Below, one piece after another: positions 8,927 through 18,354 of a DNA stretch of 64,000 bases. Source of the DNA: Bacteroidales bacterium (GTDB taxonomy: Bacteria > Bacteroidota > Bacteroidia > Bacteroidales > VadinHA17); contig JAGGWN010000072.1 in NCBI GenBank assembly GCA_021157415.1, positions 1-64,000 of the forward strand, read 5' to 3'. The notes beneath the pieces were generated by a model that saw only the letters and a list, made by a program, of their open reading frames with translations, searched no databases and was not told the DNA's origin. Every line of letters begins with the position of its first letter. The stretch's first letter is position 1. Both the position numbers and the translations under genes were made by a program.

Positions 8927-10771
8927 TTATCCCTCCAGTAAATTATTGACAGCTTCTTTGATCTCTGCCACGGTAAAAGGTAAACCTTGTACTTTATTTA
9001 ATTGATGATAATCGAACTGTGGAAAGTTCATTCTGAGGTAACCGGCAAACTGGCCCATATTCAATTCACAAACCAATATCTTTTCAAAATTCCCAAAGAC
9101 ATCCTCCACATTCCCCGGAAGAGGATTTATGTAGTTGAAATGTGCCAGTCCGACTTTTTTCCCTTCCTGGTCCATTTCCTCCTGTGCTGATTTCAGGTGA
9201 CCAAAGGTACTTCCCCAACCCACGAGCAACACATCGCCTTCCTGTTCCCCTTCCACTTTCAGTTCAGGAATATCATGAACGATTCTTTTGACTTTTTCAG
9301 TCCGGATATTGGTCATTACCTGGTGGTTTACAGGGTCGTAGGAAACATTTCCGGATATTTCATCTTTTTCCAGTCCGCCAATACGATGTTCCAGGCCCGG
9401 GGTACCGGGGATTGCCCATCCGCGTGCCAGTGTTTCCGGATCCCTCTTGTAAGGTTCGTAGTCGTCGGTACCTTCTGGGACGATTCTGGTTTTTATCTCC
9501 GGCATCTCACTCATAGCAGGTATCTTCCAGGGTTCAGAGCCATTGGCCAAAAAGCCGTCAGTCATCAGGACTACGGGGGTCATATGTTCCAGGGCAAGCC
9601 GTGCGGCTTCAAAAGCATAATAAAAACAGTTGGCCGGTGTGCTGGCCGCTACCACAGCAACAGGGCTTTCTCCGTTACGGCCATAGAGTACCTGCATCAA
9701 ATCAGACTGTTCCGTTTTTGTAGGAAGGCCGGTGGACGGCCCCCCCCGTTGAACATCCACAACCACCAGGGGCAACTCTGTGATCACGGCCAGGCCCAAG
9801 GCTTCGGATTTCAGAGCCAGTCCCGGCCCGGAGGTGGTCGTAGCTGCCAGAAGTCCGGCAAAACTGGCACCGATGGAAGTAGTAATCCCGGCAATCTCAT
9901 CTTCGGCCTGGACCGTTATAACACCCAGGTTTTTCCGCAAGGCCAGCTCTTCAAGAATCCCGGTAGCCGGTGTTATAGGATAGGAACCGACAAATAACTG
10001 TAATCCTGCTTTTTCAGCAGCGGCTATCAGCCCCCAGGCTGTAGCCGTGTTCCCGTTAATGTTTCTGTAAGTCCCCTTTTCAATCTCTGCCGGTTTGACA
10101 ACATAGGTAACATGCAAAGCCTCAATGGTCTCGGCATAATAATAACCGGCTTTCAGAACACGTTCATTGGCCTCAATGATCTCAGGTTTCCTTTTGAATT
10201 TACTTTTGAAAAAGTCTTCCGTAAACTTCAGGGGACGGTTAAAAATCCAATATATCATGCCCAGGGCAAACATATTCTTACTACGGAGCACACTTTTCAT
10301 ATCCAACCCCATATCCTCCAGTGCACGCTTTGTCAGAGATGTTATGGGAGCTTGAATGACATTATAATCTTCCAGCTTTTCTTCCCTGATCGGATCTTCT
10401 TTATAGCCTGCTTTTTCAATGTTCTTAGGGGTAAAGTTATCCACATCAATGATAATCATAGCACCGGGTTTCAGCCAGCGAGCGTTGGCTTTCAGGGCTG
10501 CCGGGTTCATGGCCACCAGAACATCCGCCAAGTCACCCGGGGTTTTTACGCGTGCATGTCCGAAGTGAACCTGAAAGCCGGACACACCTCCCACAGTCCC
10601 CTGTGGAGCACGTATCTCTGCCGGATAATCAGGGAAAGTAGCGATGTCATTGCCCAGCAATGCAGCCGTATTGGAAAACAACGTCCCCGTCAACTGCATG
10701 CCATCACCGGAATCTCCCGAAAACCGGATAACCACATCTTCCAGTTCAATAGGCTTATTCTTTTTTGTCAT
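8927..10771 (-). CDS. korA: 2-oxoacid:ferredoxin oxidoreductase, fused gamma-alpha subunit
   Basis: A 614-residue subunit with the gamma domain first (residues ~10-190: IRFSGDSGDGMQLTGTLFSN, PAEIRAPQGTVGGVSGFQVHFG) fused to the alpha (pyrimidine-binding) domain (from ~210: GNTATAWGLIAAAEKAGLQLFVGSYPITPATGILEELA, then EDEIAGITTSIGASFAG). This gamma-alpha fusion is the usual KorA form in Bacteroidota. It pairs with KorB to form the enzyme. The gene has an unusually long leader (~90 bases) holding a perfect inverted repeat, and a -7 box upstream, so regulation at the leader is plausible. Confidence 0.9.
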   Translation of the reverse strand: MTKKNKPIELEDVVIRFSGDSGDGMQLTGTLFSNTAALLGNDIATFPDYPAEIRAPQGTVGGVSGFQVHFGHARVKTPGDLADVLVAMNPAALKANARWLKPGAMIIIDVDNFTPKNIEKAGYKEDPIREEKLEDYNVIQAPITSLTKRALEDMGLDMKSVLRSKNMFALGMIYWIFNRPLKFTEDFFKSKFKRKPEIIEANERVLKAGYYYAETIEALHVTYVVKPAEIEKGTYRNINGNTATAWGLIAAAEKAGLQLFVGSYPITPATGILEELALRKNLGVITVQAEDEIAGITTSIGASFAGLLAATTTSGPGLALKSEALGLAVITELPLVVVDVQRGGPSTGLPTKTEQSDLMQVLYGRNGESPVAVVAASTPANCFYYAFEAARLALEHMTPVVLMTDGFLANGSEPWKIPAMSEMPEIKTRIVPEGTDDYEPYKRDPETLARGWAIPGTPGLEHRIGGLEKDEISGNVSYDPVNHQVMTNIRTEKVKRIVHDIPELKVEGEQEGDVLLVGWGSTFGHLKSAQEEMDQEGKKVGLAHFNYINPLPGNVEDVFGNFEKILVCELNMGQFAGYLRMNFPQFDYHQLNKVQGLPFTVAEIKEAVNNLLEG

Positions 10772-10800
10772 GGATAGTTATTATTTAGTATCAATATGTT

Positions 10801-10837
10801 AAATGCATATAATAACCCATAGGCCTTATATGCATTT
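10801..10837. repeat. 12-bp perfect inverted repeat in the korAB leader
   Basis: AAATGCATATAA and its exact reverse complement TTATATGCATTT are separated by 13 bases, in the 5' leader between the candidate korA promoter and the korA start. It could be an operator for a dimeric regulator or an RNA hairpin in the leader. No T-run follows on the minus strand, so it is not a typical terminator. Confidence 0.75.
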
Positions 10838-10868
10838 GTTTCAACGTTTTCTTTTTTAATTCTCTTCG

Positions 10869-10876
10869 CAAAAGTA
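10869..10876 (-). promoter_or_regulatory. Candidate -7 box for korAB
   Basis: TACTTTTG on the minus strand, an exact TAnnTTTG match, about 100 bases before the korA start. A clear -33 TTTG is not seen. The same octamer precedes the Vor-type operon and fabD. Confidence 0.5.
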
Positions 10877-10987
10877 AGGATTTTATACTATGACAGCCCC
10901 GCTTTTTTTATGTTTTTTAATAGTTTTTTATATCTTTCAGTGATTAAGTTGCTTTTTGATGCTTTTCTACACCTAAGAGATTGATTT

Positions 10988-11503
10988 ATGAATATCAAAA
11001 CCATACGTGGTATTACCCCAAAAACCGGTAAAGACTGTTTTATTGCTGATACGGCTATGTTGATCGGGGACGTGATAACCGGGGACCGGTGCAGTTTTTG
11101 GTTTGGTTCGGTTCTCCGGGGAGATGTTAATTATATTCGTATCGGTAACCGTGTAAACATTCAGGATGGCTGTATCCTTCATACGACCTATCAAAAGACA
11201 ACCATACACATCGGAGACAATGTTTCGGTAGGTCATGGCGTAATCCTTCACGGAGCCACCGTTGAAGAGGAAGTGCTTATCGGAATGGGAGCTGTTATCA
11301 TGGACTATGCACATATCGGGAAGCATGCCATCATTGCGGCCGGGGCCCTGCTCAGGGAACATACCATCGTTGAACCCGGGAGTATCTATGCCGGAGTGCC
11401 TGCAAAAAAAACCGGAGAAGTCAGTGAAAAACAAATAAGGGAACTGATCCTGCGGACAGCGGATAATTACATCAGCTATGCCCAATGGTATCTGGAAAGA
11501 TGA
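10988..11503 (+). CDS. Gamma-class carbonic anhydrase family protein (hexapeptide repeat)
   Basis: A 171-residue left-handed beta-helix protein of the YrdA/PaaY/gamma-carbonic-anhydrase group. Hexapeptide repeats run from ~15 to 145 (IGDVITGDRCSFWFGSVLRGDVNYIRIGNRVNIQDG). The three zinc histidines fit HTTYQKTTIHIG and GHGVILHG. It may hydrate CO2 near the CO2-handling Kor enzyme encoded divergently, but many members have no proven activity. It stands alone on the plus strand, ending 11 bases from the convergent murI. Confidence 0.8.
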   Translation: MNIKTIRGITPKTGKDCFIADTAMLIGDVITGDRCSFWFGSVLRGDVNYIRIGNRVNIQDGCILHTTYQKTTIHIGDNVSVGHGVILHGATVEEEVLIGMGAVIMDYAHIGKHAIIAAGALLREHTIVEPGSIYAGVPAKKTGEVSEKQIRELILRTADNYISYAQWYLER

Positions 11504-11514
11504 TCAAATGTTTC

Positions 11515-12339
11515 TCATTCATCCTTCCACAGATCCAGCTTTTTAAGATTTATTTTTTCTTCAAAGAACATGCCTGAAATCTTTTCAAAGTAAGAGGTAT
11601 AGTCTGACACGTAAAAGACATCTTTTTCCCCATCCCCTTTTTTCCTGCGCAGCAGACCTCTTCTGTCCAGCAGATTTTTCACGGTACGGGCCACAATAGC
11701 GGCCGAGTCCAGGATTTCCACGGAAAAATCATAAAACTTACTAATCTGGTTTTTGATGATAGGATAATGGGTGCAACCCAGAATCAGTGCTTCCACCGAT
11801 CGGAGCGCTTCATCAGACAGGTAGGCGCGAATGATAGCATTGCTGATGTTATCAAAAATAAAGCCTTCTTCAATCATGGGAACCAGCAGAGGGGTTGCCC
11901 TGGAGATCACGTTAGCCTCAGGGCTTATCCCCTTGATTTTTTTTTCATATGCTCCCGAGCGGATGGTTGCTTTGGTACCAATCACTCCAACCTTTGCAGG
12001 AGCCAGATGGCTCAGGTAATACTCCACCACCGGATCGATCACATTGACAATATCCACCTCCTCACCGTAGGAATCCCTGAGAGGTCTGTATGCCACGGAT
12101 GATGCTGTATTACAGGCAATCACCACGGTTTTGCAATTTTGGTCCATCAAAAAACGGGTAATCTTATCAGCATAATGAAGAATGGCCTCGGGGGATTTTT
12201 CCCCATAAGGCAGATGGGCCGTATCCCCGAAATAGATCATAGATTCTTCTGGCATTACCTGTTTGAGGGCATGGGCTACCGTAAGTCCTCCGACACCCGA
12301 GTCAAAAACACCAATAGGTCTGTTGGCATCTGTCTTCAT
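11515..12339 (-). CDS. murI: Glutamate racemase
   Basis: A 274-residue racemase supplying D-glutamate for peptidoglycan. The two catalytic cysteines sit in VIACNTASSVA and LILGCTHYPIIK; the N-terminus has IGVFDSGVGGLTV. I start at MKTDANRPIGVF because the extra MVFLFLQKICL in the track precedes the conserved region. It is the last gene of the minus-strand envelope block, 76 bases after the second OmpH gene, an order commonly seen in Bacteroidota. Confidence 0.94.
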   Translation of the reverse strand: MKTDANRPIGVFDSGVGGLTVAHALKQVMPEESMIYFGDTAHLPYGEKSPEAILHYADKITRFLMDQNCKTVVIACNTASSVAYRPLRDSYGEEVDIVNVIDPVVEYYLSHLAPAKVGVIGTKATIRSGAYEKKIKGISPEANVISRATPLLVPMIEEGFIFDNISNAIIRAYLSDEALRSVEALILGCTHYPIIKNQISKFYDFSVEILDSAAIVARTVKNLLDRRGLLRRKKGDGEKDVFYVSDYTSYFEKISGMFFEEKINLKKLDLWKDE

Positions 12340-12415
12340 AAGACATATTTTTTGCAAAAAAAGAAAGACCATCCCCTCGATGGCCTTCCAAGATAATAAA
12401 TTAAAGACATATTTT

Positions 12416-12934
12416 TTACTGGATTCCCAGTTTCTTTTTTACCAATGGTAAGATATCAATGCTCTGATCGGAAAAATAAAGTATGGTTCCTCTGGAGATA
12501 TCGAAGATATAGGTAAATCCATTTTCCTGAGCTACATCCTTAATCGCCTGGTTGGCTTTGTCGATGATGGGCTGAAGCACTTCGGCCTGTTTTTTCTGCA
12601 TTTCCTGTTGGGCATTGTTCTGAAAATCCTGCATTGTTTGCTGTATGTGTTGCAGTTCTTCCAGTTTTGTTTTCTTGATCAGTTCGGTCAGGTTATTTTG
12701 CTGATCCTGAAATTCCTGTGCTTTTTTATTGTATTCCACCTGCATGGCATCATACTGGTCTTGTAGTTCTTTTGCAAAACGTTGCAGATGAGCCTGTGCA
12801 CTGTCATTCTCAGGCATAGCCTGCAAAAGTTCCTGACTGTTAATATGTCCGAACTTGAATTTCTGTTGTGCCTGTACCGACAGGCCCCATCCAAACAATA
12901 TCAACACCATTAAAATACTAACTCTTTTTTTCAT
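12416..12934 (-). CDS. OmpH/Skp-family periplasmic chaperone (second copy)
   Basis: A 172-residue protein with a signal peptide (KRVSILMVLILFGWGLSVQA) followed by FKFGHINSQELLQAMPE, the Skp/OmpH start of the mature chain, and a long charged coiled-coil segment rich in Gln/Lys (~45-120). The C-terminal part AQENGFTYIFDIS…LYFS is the conserved beta-strand body. Skp-type trimers hold unfolded outer-membrane proteins for the BAM complex, whose BamA is encoded two genes upstream. The start at MKKRV is chosen because it begins the signal peptide. Confidence 0.88.
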   Translation of the reverse strand: MKKRVSILMVLILFGWGLSVQAQQKFKFGHINSQELLQAMPENDSAQAHLQRFAKELQDQYDAMQVEYNKKAQEFQDQQNNLTELIKKTKLEELQHIQQTMQDFQNNAQQEMQKKQAEVLQPIIDKANQAIKDVAQENGFTYIFDISRGTILYFSDQSIDILPLVKKKLGIQ

Positions 12935-13005
12935 CTGGTTATTTTTATAGTTAAACTTCAAATATAAAATCCGGTAAATTTCAGCGACAAATGTAAAAAA
13001 TATAT

Positions 13006-13521
13006 TTATTCTTTATATCCCATTTGTTTCAAAACCTGATCGCTCAGGTCATAACGCGGATTGGTATATAAAAAGACCGGTCCGCCTGCGGTATCAAAGA
13101 TCACGGCATAATTTCCTTCAACGGCCAATTTCTTTACGGCATTGTACACTTCGTCCTGGATAGGTTTGACCAGTTCTTCTCTTTTTTTGAAAAGATCTCC
13201 TTCGGGGCCAAAATATTTTTTCTGAAGATCTTTCGCCGCCTGTTCCTTTGAAATGATTTCATTTTCCCTTTTTTTCTTCATTTCCGGGGTTAGCAAAACC
13301 GCTTCATTCTGATAGGCCTTGTATAGCTTATCTATCTCGGCGTATTTGTCAGAGATTTCTTTTTCCCATTGTTTTGAGAGGGTATTCAGTTTATCCTGGG
13401 CTGCTTTGTAAGAAGGAATATTGTTTAAAATATATTCGGTATCCACAAAAGCATATTTTTGTCCCCAGCTTATGCCGGCGGACAAAATTATCATCGAAAT
13501 TAAAACTATTGACTTTTTCAT
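13006..13521 (-). CDS. OmpH/Skp-family periplasmic chaperone (first copy)
   Basis: A 171-residue Skp/OmpH homologue with signal peptide MKKSIVLISMIILSAGISWG and mature start QKYAFVDTEYILNNIPSY. A charged coiled coil fills residues ~40-120, and the end (EGNYAVIFDTAGGPVFLYTNPRYDLSDQVLKQMG) is typical of the family. It lies 30 bases downstream of bamA and 72 bases upstream of a diverged paralogue. Two tandem copies after bamA are normal in Bacteroidota. Confidence 0.9.
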   Translation of the reverse strand: MKKSIVLISMIILSAGISWGQKYAFVDTEYILNNIPSYKAAQDKLNTLSKQWEKEISDKYAEIDKLYKAYQNEAVLLTPEMKKKRENEIISKEQAAKDLQKKYFGPEGDLFKKREELVKPIQDEVYNAVKKLAVEGNYAVIFDTAGGPVFLYTNPRYDLSDQVLKQMGYKE

Positions 13522-13551
13522 AACTCATAAATTATTATGTTAAACATAAAA

Positions 13552-16065
13552 TCAGAATTCCTGGCCAATGGTGAAATGGAAATGACCGCCGCTGGGACCG
13601 GGTTGTCCCGGTAAGGAGTTAAAGCCATATCCCCAGTCAATTCCGAGCAATCCAAACATAGGCAGGAAAGCCCGTAATCCAATACCTGCAGACCTTTTGA
13701 TCCCAAACGGGTTATAATCCTGGATCCTGCTCCAGGCATTTCCTCCTTCCAGAAAACCCAGGACAAATACCGTAGCTTGTGCCTGTAAGGTAATGGGATA
13801 CCTCAATTCCAGGGTAACTTTCTGATATACATTCCCTGCTTTTTTGTATACTCCCTGTCTGTTTTTTCTGTAAGGTGTCAAAGAACCGTTTTCATAACCA
13901 CGGAGACCGACGGTGGTTACTCCGTACAGGTTGTATCCGGACATCCCGTCGCCCCCGACGTCAAATCTTTCAAAAGGCGAGGGGCCAACATCCCGGTTAT
14001 AATATCCGAGATAACCGAAGTCGAACCTGGTACGTAACACCAATTTTCCTGCCAAAGTTTGATACCAGTCTGTTTTAAACAGCCATTTATGATATTCGAC
14101 CCATCTATAAAATTCACTATCAAGCATTTCCGGGTCGGCATAATTTTTATTATTAAACCAAGAATAAGGAGGGGTCAGTTGCAGGGAAAGGGAGACATTG
14201 GATCCTCCCTGGGGATAAACAGGATTCGGTCCTGCCGAAAACCTGCCAAAAGTTGTGGTAAAGCTAAAGTTGTTTGAGTTCCCGTTTTCAAATAAGAAGC
14301 TACGGTTCCAGTTTCTCAGTTCATAGTTCTGAAAAGAGAGGCCGGTGTAAAGGCTAAAATAGTCATCGGGCCATTTCAGTCTTTTTTGCAATCCTACGCT
14401 TGCTCCTGAGATATTCAGGGCCTGGCGCGCCAGATCACCTTTTTTCCGGCCGTTGGTTTGTCCGGTCCGGTAAACAGAAAAAGAGAATGTATTATGTTTC
14501 TTACCGCCGAACCAGGGTTCCGTAAACCCGAAGCTGTAGGCCTGATAATATTTCCCATTGGTTTGGGCACGCAAACTAACCGACTGACCGTCCCCTGTAG
14601 GAATGGGACGCCAGGCTTTTGGATTAAACAAGTTTCTAACCGAGAAATTATTAAACCGCAGACCGACCGTTCCCACAAGCATATTGGCCCCCCAGCCTCC
14701 GGAAATTTCAAACTGGTCGTTGGCTTTCTCCTCCAGGTTATATTCCAGGTCCACCGTGCCACTGGCCGGATTGGGGATAGGCACGGGATTGATTTTCTCA
14801 GGGTCAAAGTGACCCAACTGGGCCAGTTCACGTACCGAACGTACAATATCCGATTTGCTGAACAACTCACCCGGAAGCGTCCTCAACTCCCTGCGGACCA
14901 CATGTTCATTCGTCTTGGTATTTCCCTTGATAATTACCCTGTTTACAGTAGCCTGCTCCCCTTCGAAAACACGCATTTCAAGGTCTATGGAATCATGCTC
15001 TATTTTTTGTTCTACCGGGGTTATATCCGAAAACAGGTAACCATCATCCATATAGATTGACTGTACAGCATCTTCATCCTCTTTCAGTCGCTTATTCAGC
15101 ATCTTAAGATCATAAGGGTCCCCCTTCTTTATACCCAGACGCTGGTTCAGCAGGGCCGAAGGAAATTTGGTGTTACCCACCCAGGTAATATTCCTGAAAT
15201 AATACCGGTCTCCTTCATAAATTTTTATGACCAGGGCTATCCTGTTTTCTTCAAGGATATAGGTTGTGTCGCCCAATATTTTGAAATCACGGTATCCGTT
15301 TTCATTATAGAACTCAATCAATTTCTTTTTATCTTCCTTGTAGTCTTTCTCAACAAATTTGGAAGCTTTGAAAATATTCCAGTCTTTTTTTTTGGTCTTT
15401 TTCATGACATGCCTCAACTTCTTATCAGAGAAAACCCTGTTTCCTTCGAAGTCAATCAGGCCGATCTTCACTTTTTTACCTTTTTTGATATCAGCCACCA
15501 GCAATACACTGTTCTGAAAACGGGGATCTTTCTTTTGTTGAATATTTACCGACACATCCAGAAACCCTTTTTCAATATAATGTTCACGGATGATTTTACG
15601 GGTGTTGTTAAGGAGATTCTCCGTCACCTGACTTCCCGCCAGCACATTGATTTTCTCCTGCAGGTCGTCCTGTTCGCTTTTTTTGATCCCTTTGAATTCA
15701 ATCTTTGACAGACGAGGCCTTTCCTGCAAATAATAATCCAGATAGATTTTCCCGCTGTCAATTCGTGAATAGGTAACTTTTATATCGGAAAACAAACCTT
15801 GTTTCCACAGTTTTTTTATGGAATTTGTCACATCCGATCCGGGGATCTGTATCCGCTGGCCGGCATTTAAACCGGTAAGTTGCACCAAGATACCTTTGTC
15901 CAGATATTTGATTCCCGAGATAGTTATACCACCCAGGATATAATTTCTGGGTTTTGAATAGTCCACCACGGGGAGGTTCTGTGCCAGGGTATCTTTATCC
16001 TGCGAAAAAGAAACAAACTGAATTCCTGAAACAAATACGAGCAATAATAAAAATTTTCTCCACAT
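13552..16065 (-). CDS. bamA: BamA, outer-membrane protein assembly factor
   Basis: An 837-residue Omp85 protein. After a signal peptide (WRKFLLLLVFVSGIQFVSFSQ) come POTRA domains (IKYLDKGILVQLTGLNAGQRI…, with GNRVFSDKKLR, GNTKFPSALLNQRLGIKKGD and GNTKTNEHVVRREL marking later POTRAs) and a C-terminal barrel with the surface-antigen motif VGLRGYENGSLTPY and terminal ...FHFTIGQEF. It inserts beta-barrel proteins into the outer membrane. I start at MWRKF; the nine-residue extension overlaps the uppS stop. Placed between uppS and the Skp genes, as expected. Confidence 0.95.
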   Translation of the reverse strand: MWRKFLLLLVFVSGIQFVSFSQDKDTLAQNLPVVDYSKPRNYILGGITISGIKYLDKGILVQLTGLNAGQRIQIPGSDVTNSIKKLWKQGLFSDIKVTYSRIDSGKIYLDYYLQERPRLSKIEFKGIKKSEQDDLQEKINVLAGSQVTENLLNNTRKIIREHYIEKGFLDVSVNIQQKKDPRFQNSVLLVADIKKGKKVKIGLIDFEGNRVFSDKKLRHVMKKTKKKDWNIFKASKFVEKDYKEDKKKLIEFYNENGYRDFKILGDTTYILEENRIALVIKIYEGDRYYFRNITWVGNTKFPSALLNQRLGIKKGDPYDLKMLNKRLKEDEDAVQSIYMDDGYLFSDITPVEQKIEHDSIDLEMRVFEGEQATVNRVIIKGNTKTNEHVVRRELRTLPGELFSKSDIVRSVRELAQLGHFDPEKINPVPIPNPASGTVDLEYNLEEKANDQFEISGGWGANMLVGTVGLRFNNFSVRNLFNPKAWRPIPTGDGQSVSLRAQTNGKYYQAYSFGFTEPWFGGKKHNTFSFSVYRTGQTNGRKKGDLARQALNISGASVGLQKRLKWPDDYFSLYTGLSFQNYELRNWNRSFLFENGNSNNFSFTTTFGRFSAGPNPVYPQGGSNVSLSLQLTPPYSWFNNKNYADPEMLDSEFYRWVEYHKWLFKTDWYQTLAGKLVLRTRFDFGYLGYYNRDVGPSPFERFDVGGDGMSGYNLYGVTTVGLRGYENGSLTPYRKNRQGVYKKAGNVYQKVTLELRYPITLQAQATVFVLGFLEGGNAWSRIQDYNPFGIKRSAGIGLRAFLPMFGLLGIDWGYGFNSLPGQPGPSGGHFHFTIGQEF

Positions 16066-16078
16066 AATACACAACACT

Positions 16079-16840
16079 TTACCTATCCACATTCATTTTT
16101 GTCTGTTCACTAACACGTCCAAATCTTCTTTCACGGCGTTGATAGTCGATGATCGCCTTAACGAGATCTTTTTTTCTGATATCAGGCCACAATTTTTTAG
16201 TAAAATACAATTCGGTATAGGCAATTTGCCACAGGAGAAAATTGCTGATCCTGTATTCTCCGCTTGTACGGATCAATATATCGGGGTCAGGGATATCTTT
16301 TGTTTGCAGGTAATCTGAGAAGCGATTTTCATCAATGCTGTCAACATCCAGGTTTTCTTCAGTCACCTGCCTGGCCATCTCGCGGGCTGCATTGGCAATC
16401 TCCCACCGTGCACTATAGCTTAAAGCGAGGACAAGCGTCATCCCTTTGTTGCCGGCTGTCCGGTTCATGGTTTTCATCAGGTTTTCCCTCACTTGCGCAG
16501 GCATAATATCCAGATTTCCTATGGCTCTTAGCTTAATATTATTTTTCATCAAAGTACTGATCTCCGCATTAAGGGTAGTCACAAGCAAAGACATCAGGGC
16601 ATTCACTTCCTCGGAAGGCCGCTGCCAGTTTTCGGTAGAGAAGGCAAAAAGCGTCAGATATTTCACACCCAGTTCAGCGGCAGCCACGGTAACCTCTCTC
16701 ACGGCCTTTACGCCATGCTGATGGCCTACGACCCTCTCCTTCCCTTTCCGTTTGGCCCAGCGGCCGTTGCCATCCATAATGACAGCAACATGAACCGGTA
16801 TTTTGTCTTTATCTATATCTATTATATTATTTAAAGCCAT
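16079..16840 (-). CDS. uppS: Isoprenyl transferase (undecaprenyl diphosphate synthase)
   Basis: A 253-residue cis-prenyltransferase. The conserved P-loop-like motif VAVIMDGNGRWAKRKGKERVVGHQHG starts near residue 17, FAFSTENWQRPSEEV follows, and PDILIRTSGEYRISNFLLWQIAYTELYF is present near the C-terminus. It makes the C55 lipid carrier for peptidoglycan and O-antigen. It sits three bases after a DUF6089-like barrel gene and just before bamA, so envelope lipid-carrier synthesis and outer-membrane assembly are co-transcribed. Confidence 0.95.
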   Translation of the reverse strand: MALNNIIDIDKDKIPVHVAVIMDGNGRWAKRKGKERVVGHQHGVKAVREVTVAAAELGVKYLTLFAFSTENWQRPSEEVNALMSLLVTTLNAEISTLMKNNIKLRAIGNLDIMPAQVRENLMKTMNRTAGNKGMTLVLALSYSARWEIANAAREMARQVTEENLDVDSIDENRFSDYLQTKDIPDPDILIRTSGEYRISNFLLWQIAYTELYFTKKLWPDIRKKDLVKAIIDYQRRERRFGRVSEQTKMNVDR

Positions 16841-16843
16841 CTT

Positions 16844-17551
16844 CTATTTATCATTACTATCCCAGTAAGCCGGGCAAATCTCCCTGTCATAAAATATTTT
16901 GAAGCTTGCAAATATACCAACAAATGAATACCAATCATTATTATGTAAGAAAGATTTTACATCCGGTGGTATCAATCCGACGGAGGGGTCGGCAGGAGAC
17001 CAGGTATCCAGGTAATCATTAAATGTTTTTCTGAAGCCCCATTCAGCGCCTACGTCCACCTTTTTACTCAGATTAACTTTGAGACCCAGGTTTACAGGTA
17101 AAACAAACTGATTGGCTACTTTAGGATTGCCAAAAATAAAGACAAAGCCTGCGCCCCCGGCAACATACGGAGTAAACAATATTTTTCTGGGATCATGCCC
17201 GTAAGGCAGAAAATTAAACTCAAACTGGATGGCCATATCCAGGAAAGATTCCGAAAAAGAAGCATTACGTAAAGGCAGGAATGAATAATCAAAATCCTGT
17301 CCGCTGGCCTTCAGCCCCCCGTAGTAAACATTGGTCCGTACGGCATATCTTTTATTAATCCAGAAATTATAAAAACCTCCGAAAGCCGGGGACAGATCGT
17401 AAAACATTTTCTCAGGATTAATATCACCAAAATAATAAGATCCTCCGGCAAAAACGCCTATATTCTGAATGATTTTGGTCTTTTGCTGTGAAAAAGCAAT
17501 CTGCCATCCCGATACTGTCAGGAGGAAAAGGAGTAACCAATGTTTTCTCAT
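16844..17551 (-). CDS. DUF6089-like outer-membrane beta-barrel protein
   Basis: A 235-residue protein with a signal peptide (MRKHWLLLFLLTVSGWQIAFS) and an outer-membrane barrel pattern of alternating strands. The segments GGSYYFGDINPEKMFYDLSPAFGGFY, SFLDMAIQFEFNFLPYG, EWGFRKTFNDYLDTWSP and HNNDWYSFVGIFASF…CPAYWD fit the DUF6089 family that habitually precedes uppS in Bacteroidota. Function is unknown; the conserved neighbourhood with uppS, bamA and skp suggests a role in envelope assembly. A second, more distant barrel lies directly upstream. Confidence 0.75.
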   Translation of the reverse strand: MRKHWLLLFLLTVSGWQIAFSQQKTKIIQNIGVFAGGSYYFGDINPEKMFYDLSPAFGGFYNFWINKRYAVRTNVYYGGLKASGQDFDYSFLPLRNASFSESFLDMAIQFEFNFLPYGHDPRKILFTPYVAGGAGFVFIFGNPKVANQFVLPVNLGLKVNLSKKVDVGAEWGFRKTFNDYLDTWSPADPSVGLIPPDVKSFLHNNDWYSFVGIFASFKIFYDREICPAYWDSNDK

Positions 17552-17569
17552 ACAATTTTCTTTTGGCTC

Positions 17570-18328
17570 CTAGAACCTGAAGATCGGAAGATTCTTCCTG
17601 GAGGTCCTCAGTTTCCAAATAACATGAACGCTCGTAAAAAAATAAACGTCGTTAAATTTGGAATATTGTGGTGAGGTAAAACCATCGGCATAGTCTGTAG
17701 TAGTATAGTGAGGCCCTACTTCAAAGCCCAGGTCCCAGTTGGGATCCAAAGCAAACCGGACAGCGGCACCAGCGGGGATGCTCAATGTCACCTTAAGGCC
17801 GGGATTCATCCGGTTATAAGGATCTTCTAAGGATCTGACGTTGAGTATGGCAGCCCCCAGGCCGGCAAAAACGTAAACACTCAGACTATTGGCAAAAGAA
17901 GAGATACCCCTGCCTTTCATCATGAGATAACTTCTGTTGGAACGTCCGTTGATAATCGCCTGTTCATAACGCAAGGAAGGTTCTACAAGAAAAGTCCTGA
18001 ATTCTATTCCCCTTCTCTCATTTACGCCGCCTGCATCGCTACCATGCAATGCTCCAAAAGAAAGGTTGAAGTTAAGCCAGCCTATTTCGTAAAGCTTATA
18101 CCTCATACCCACATGCAGCATCGGACGTGTACTCTGAAAAGACAGGTCTTTTAATCCCAACAGGTTATCTCCCGGTGAATAACCGCCAATATCTCCAAAA
18201 TAGTTAGCTATGCCAATCCCTGCACTCATTTCATACCTGCGCAACTTCCAAACCTGAGATTGACCGGTAACTGCAAACAGAGAAAATATAGTGATAAACA
18301 AGGTTACCCTACCAAATAACTGTCTCAT
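17570..18328 (-). CDS. Outer-membrane beta-barrel protein, DUF6089-related
   Basis: A 252-residue protein with an N-terminal signal sequence (GRVTLFITIFSLFAVTGQS) and mature start VWKLRRYEMSAGIGIANYFGDIGG. The GxxNYFGDIG pattern and alternating amphipathic strands indicate a small outer-membrane barrel related to its downstream neighbour. It is the first gene after a 323-base gap from nadK and has its own candidate promoter. No function is known. Confidence 0.7.
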   Translation of the reverse strand: MRQLFGRVTLFITIFSLFAVTGQSQVWKLRRYEMSAGIGIANYFGDIGGYSPGDNLLGLKDLSFQSTRPMLHVGMRYKLYEIGWLNFNLSFGALHGSDAGGVNERRGIEFRTFLVEPSLRYEQAIINGRSNRSYLMMKGRGISSFANSLSVYVFAGLGAAILNVRSLEDPYNRMNPGLKVTLSIPAGAAVRFALDPNWDLGFEVGPHYTTTDYADGFTSPQYSKFNDVYFFTSVHVIWKLRTSRKNLPIFRF

Positions 18329-18346
18329 GTTATGATTTCTTTATGA

Positions 18347-18354
18347 CAAATATA
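18347..18354 (-). promoter_or_regulatory. Candidate -7 box for the barrel-uppS-bamA block
   Basis: TATATTTG on the minus strand matches TAnnTTTG exactly, 19 bases before the barrel gene start. No -33 TTTG at the usual spacing. It would drive the downstream envelope genes. Confidence 0.45.

Noticed and set aside
9197-9997. 266-codon plus-strand ORF
   Set aside because: Lies opposite korA in full; no domain and improbable composition.
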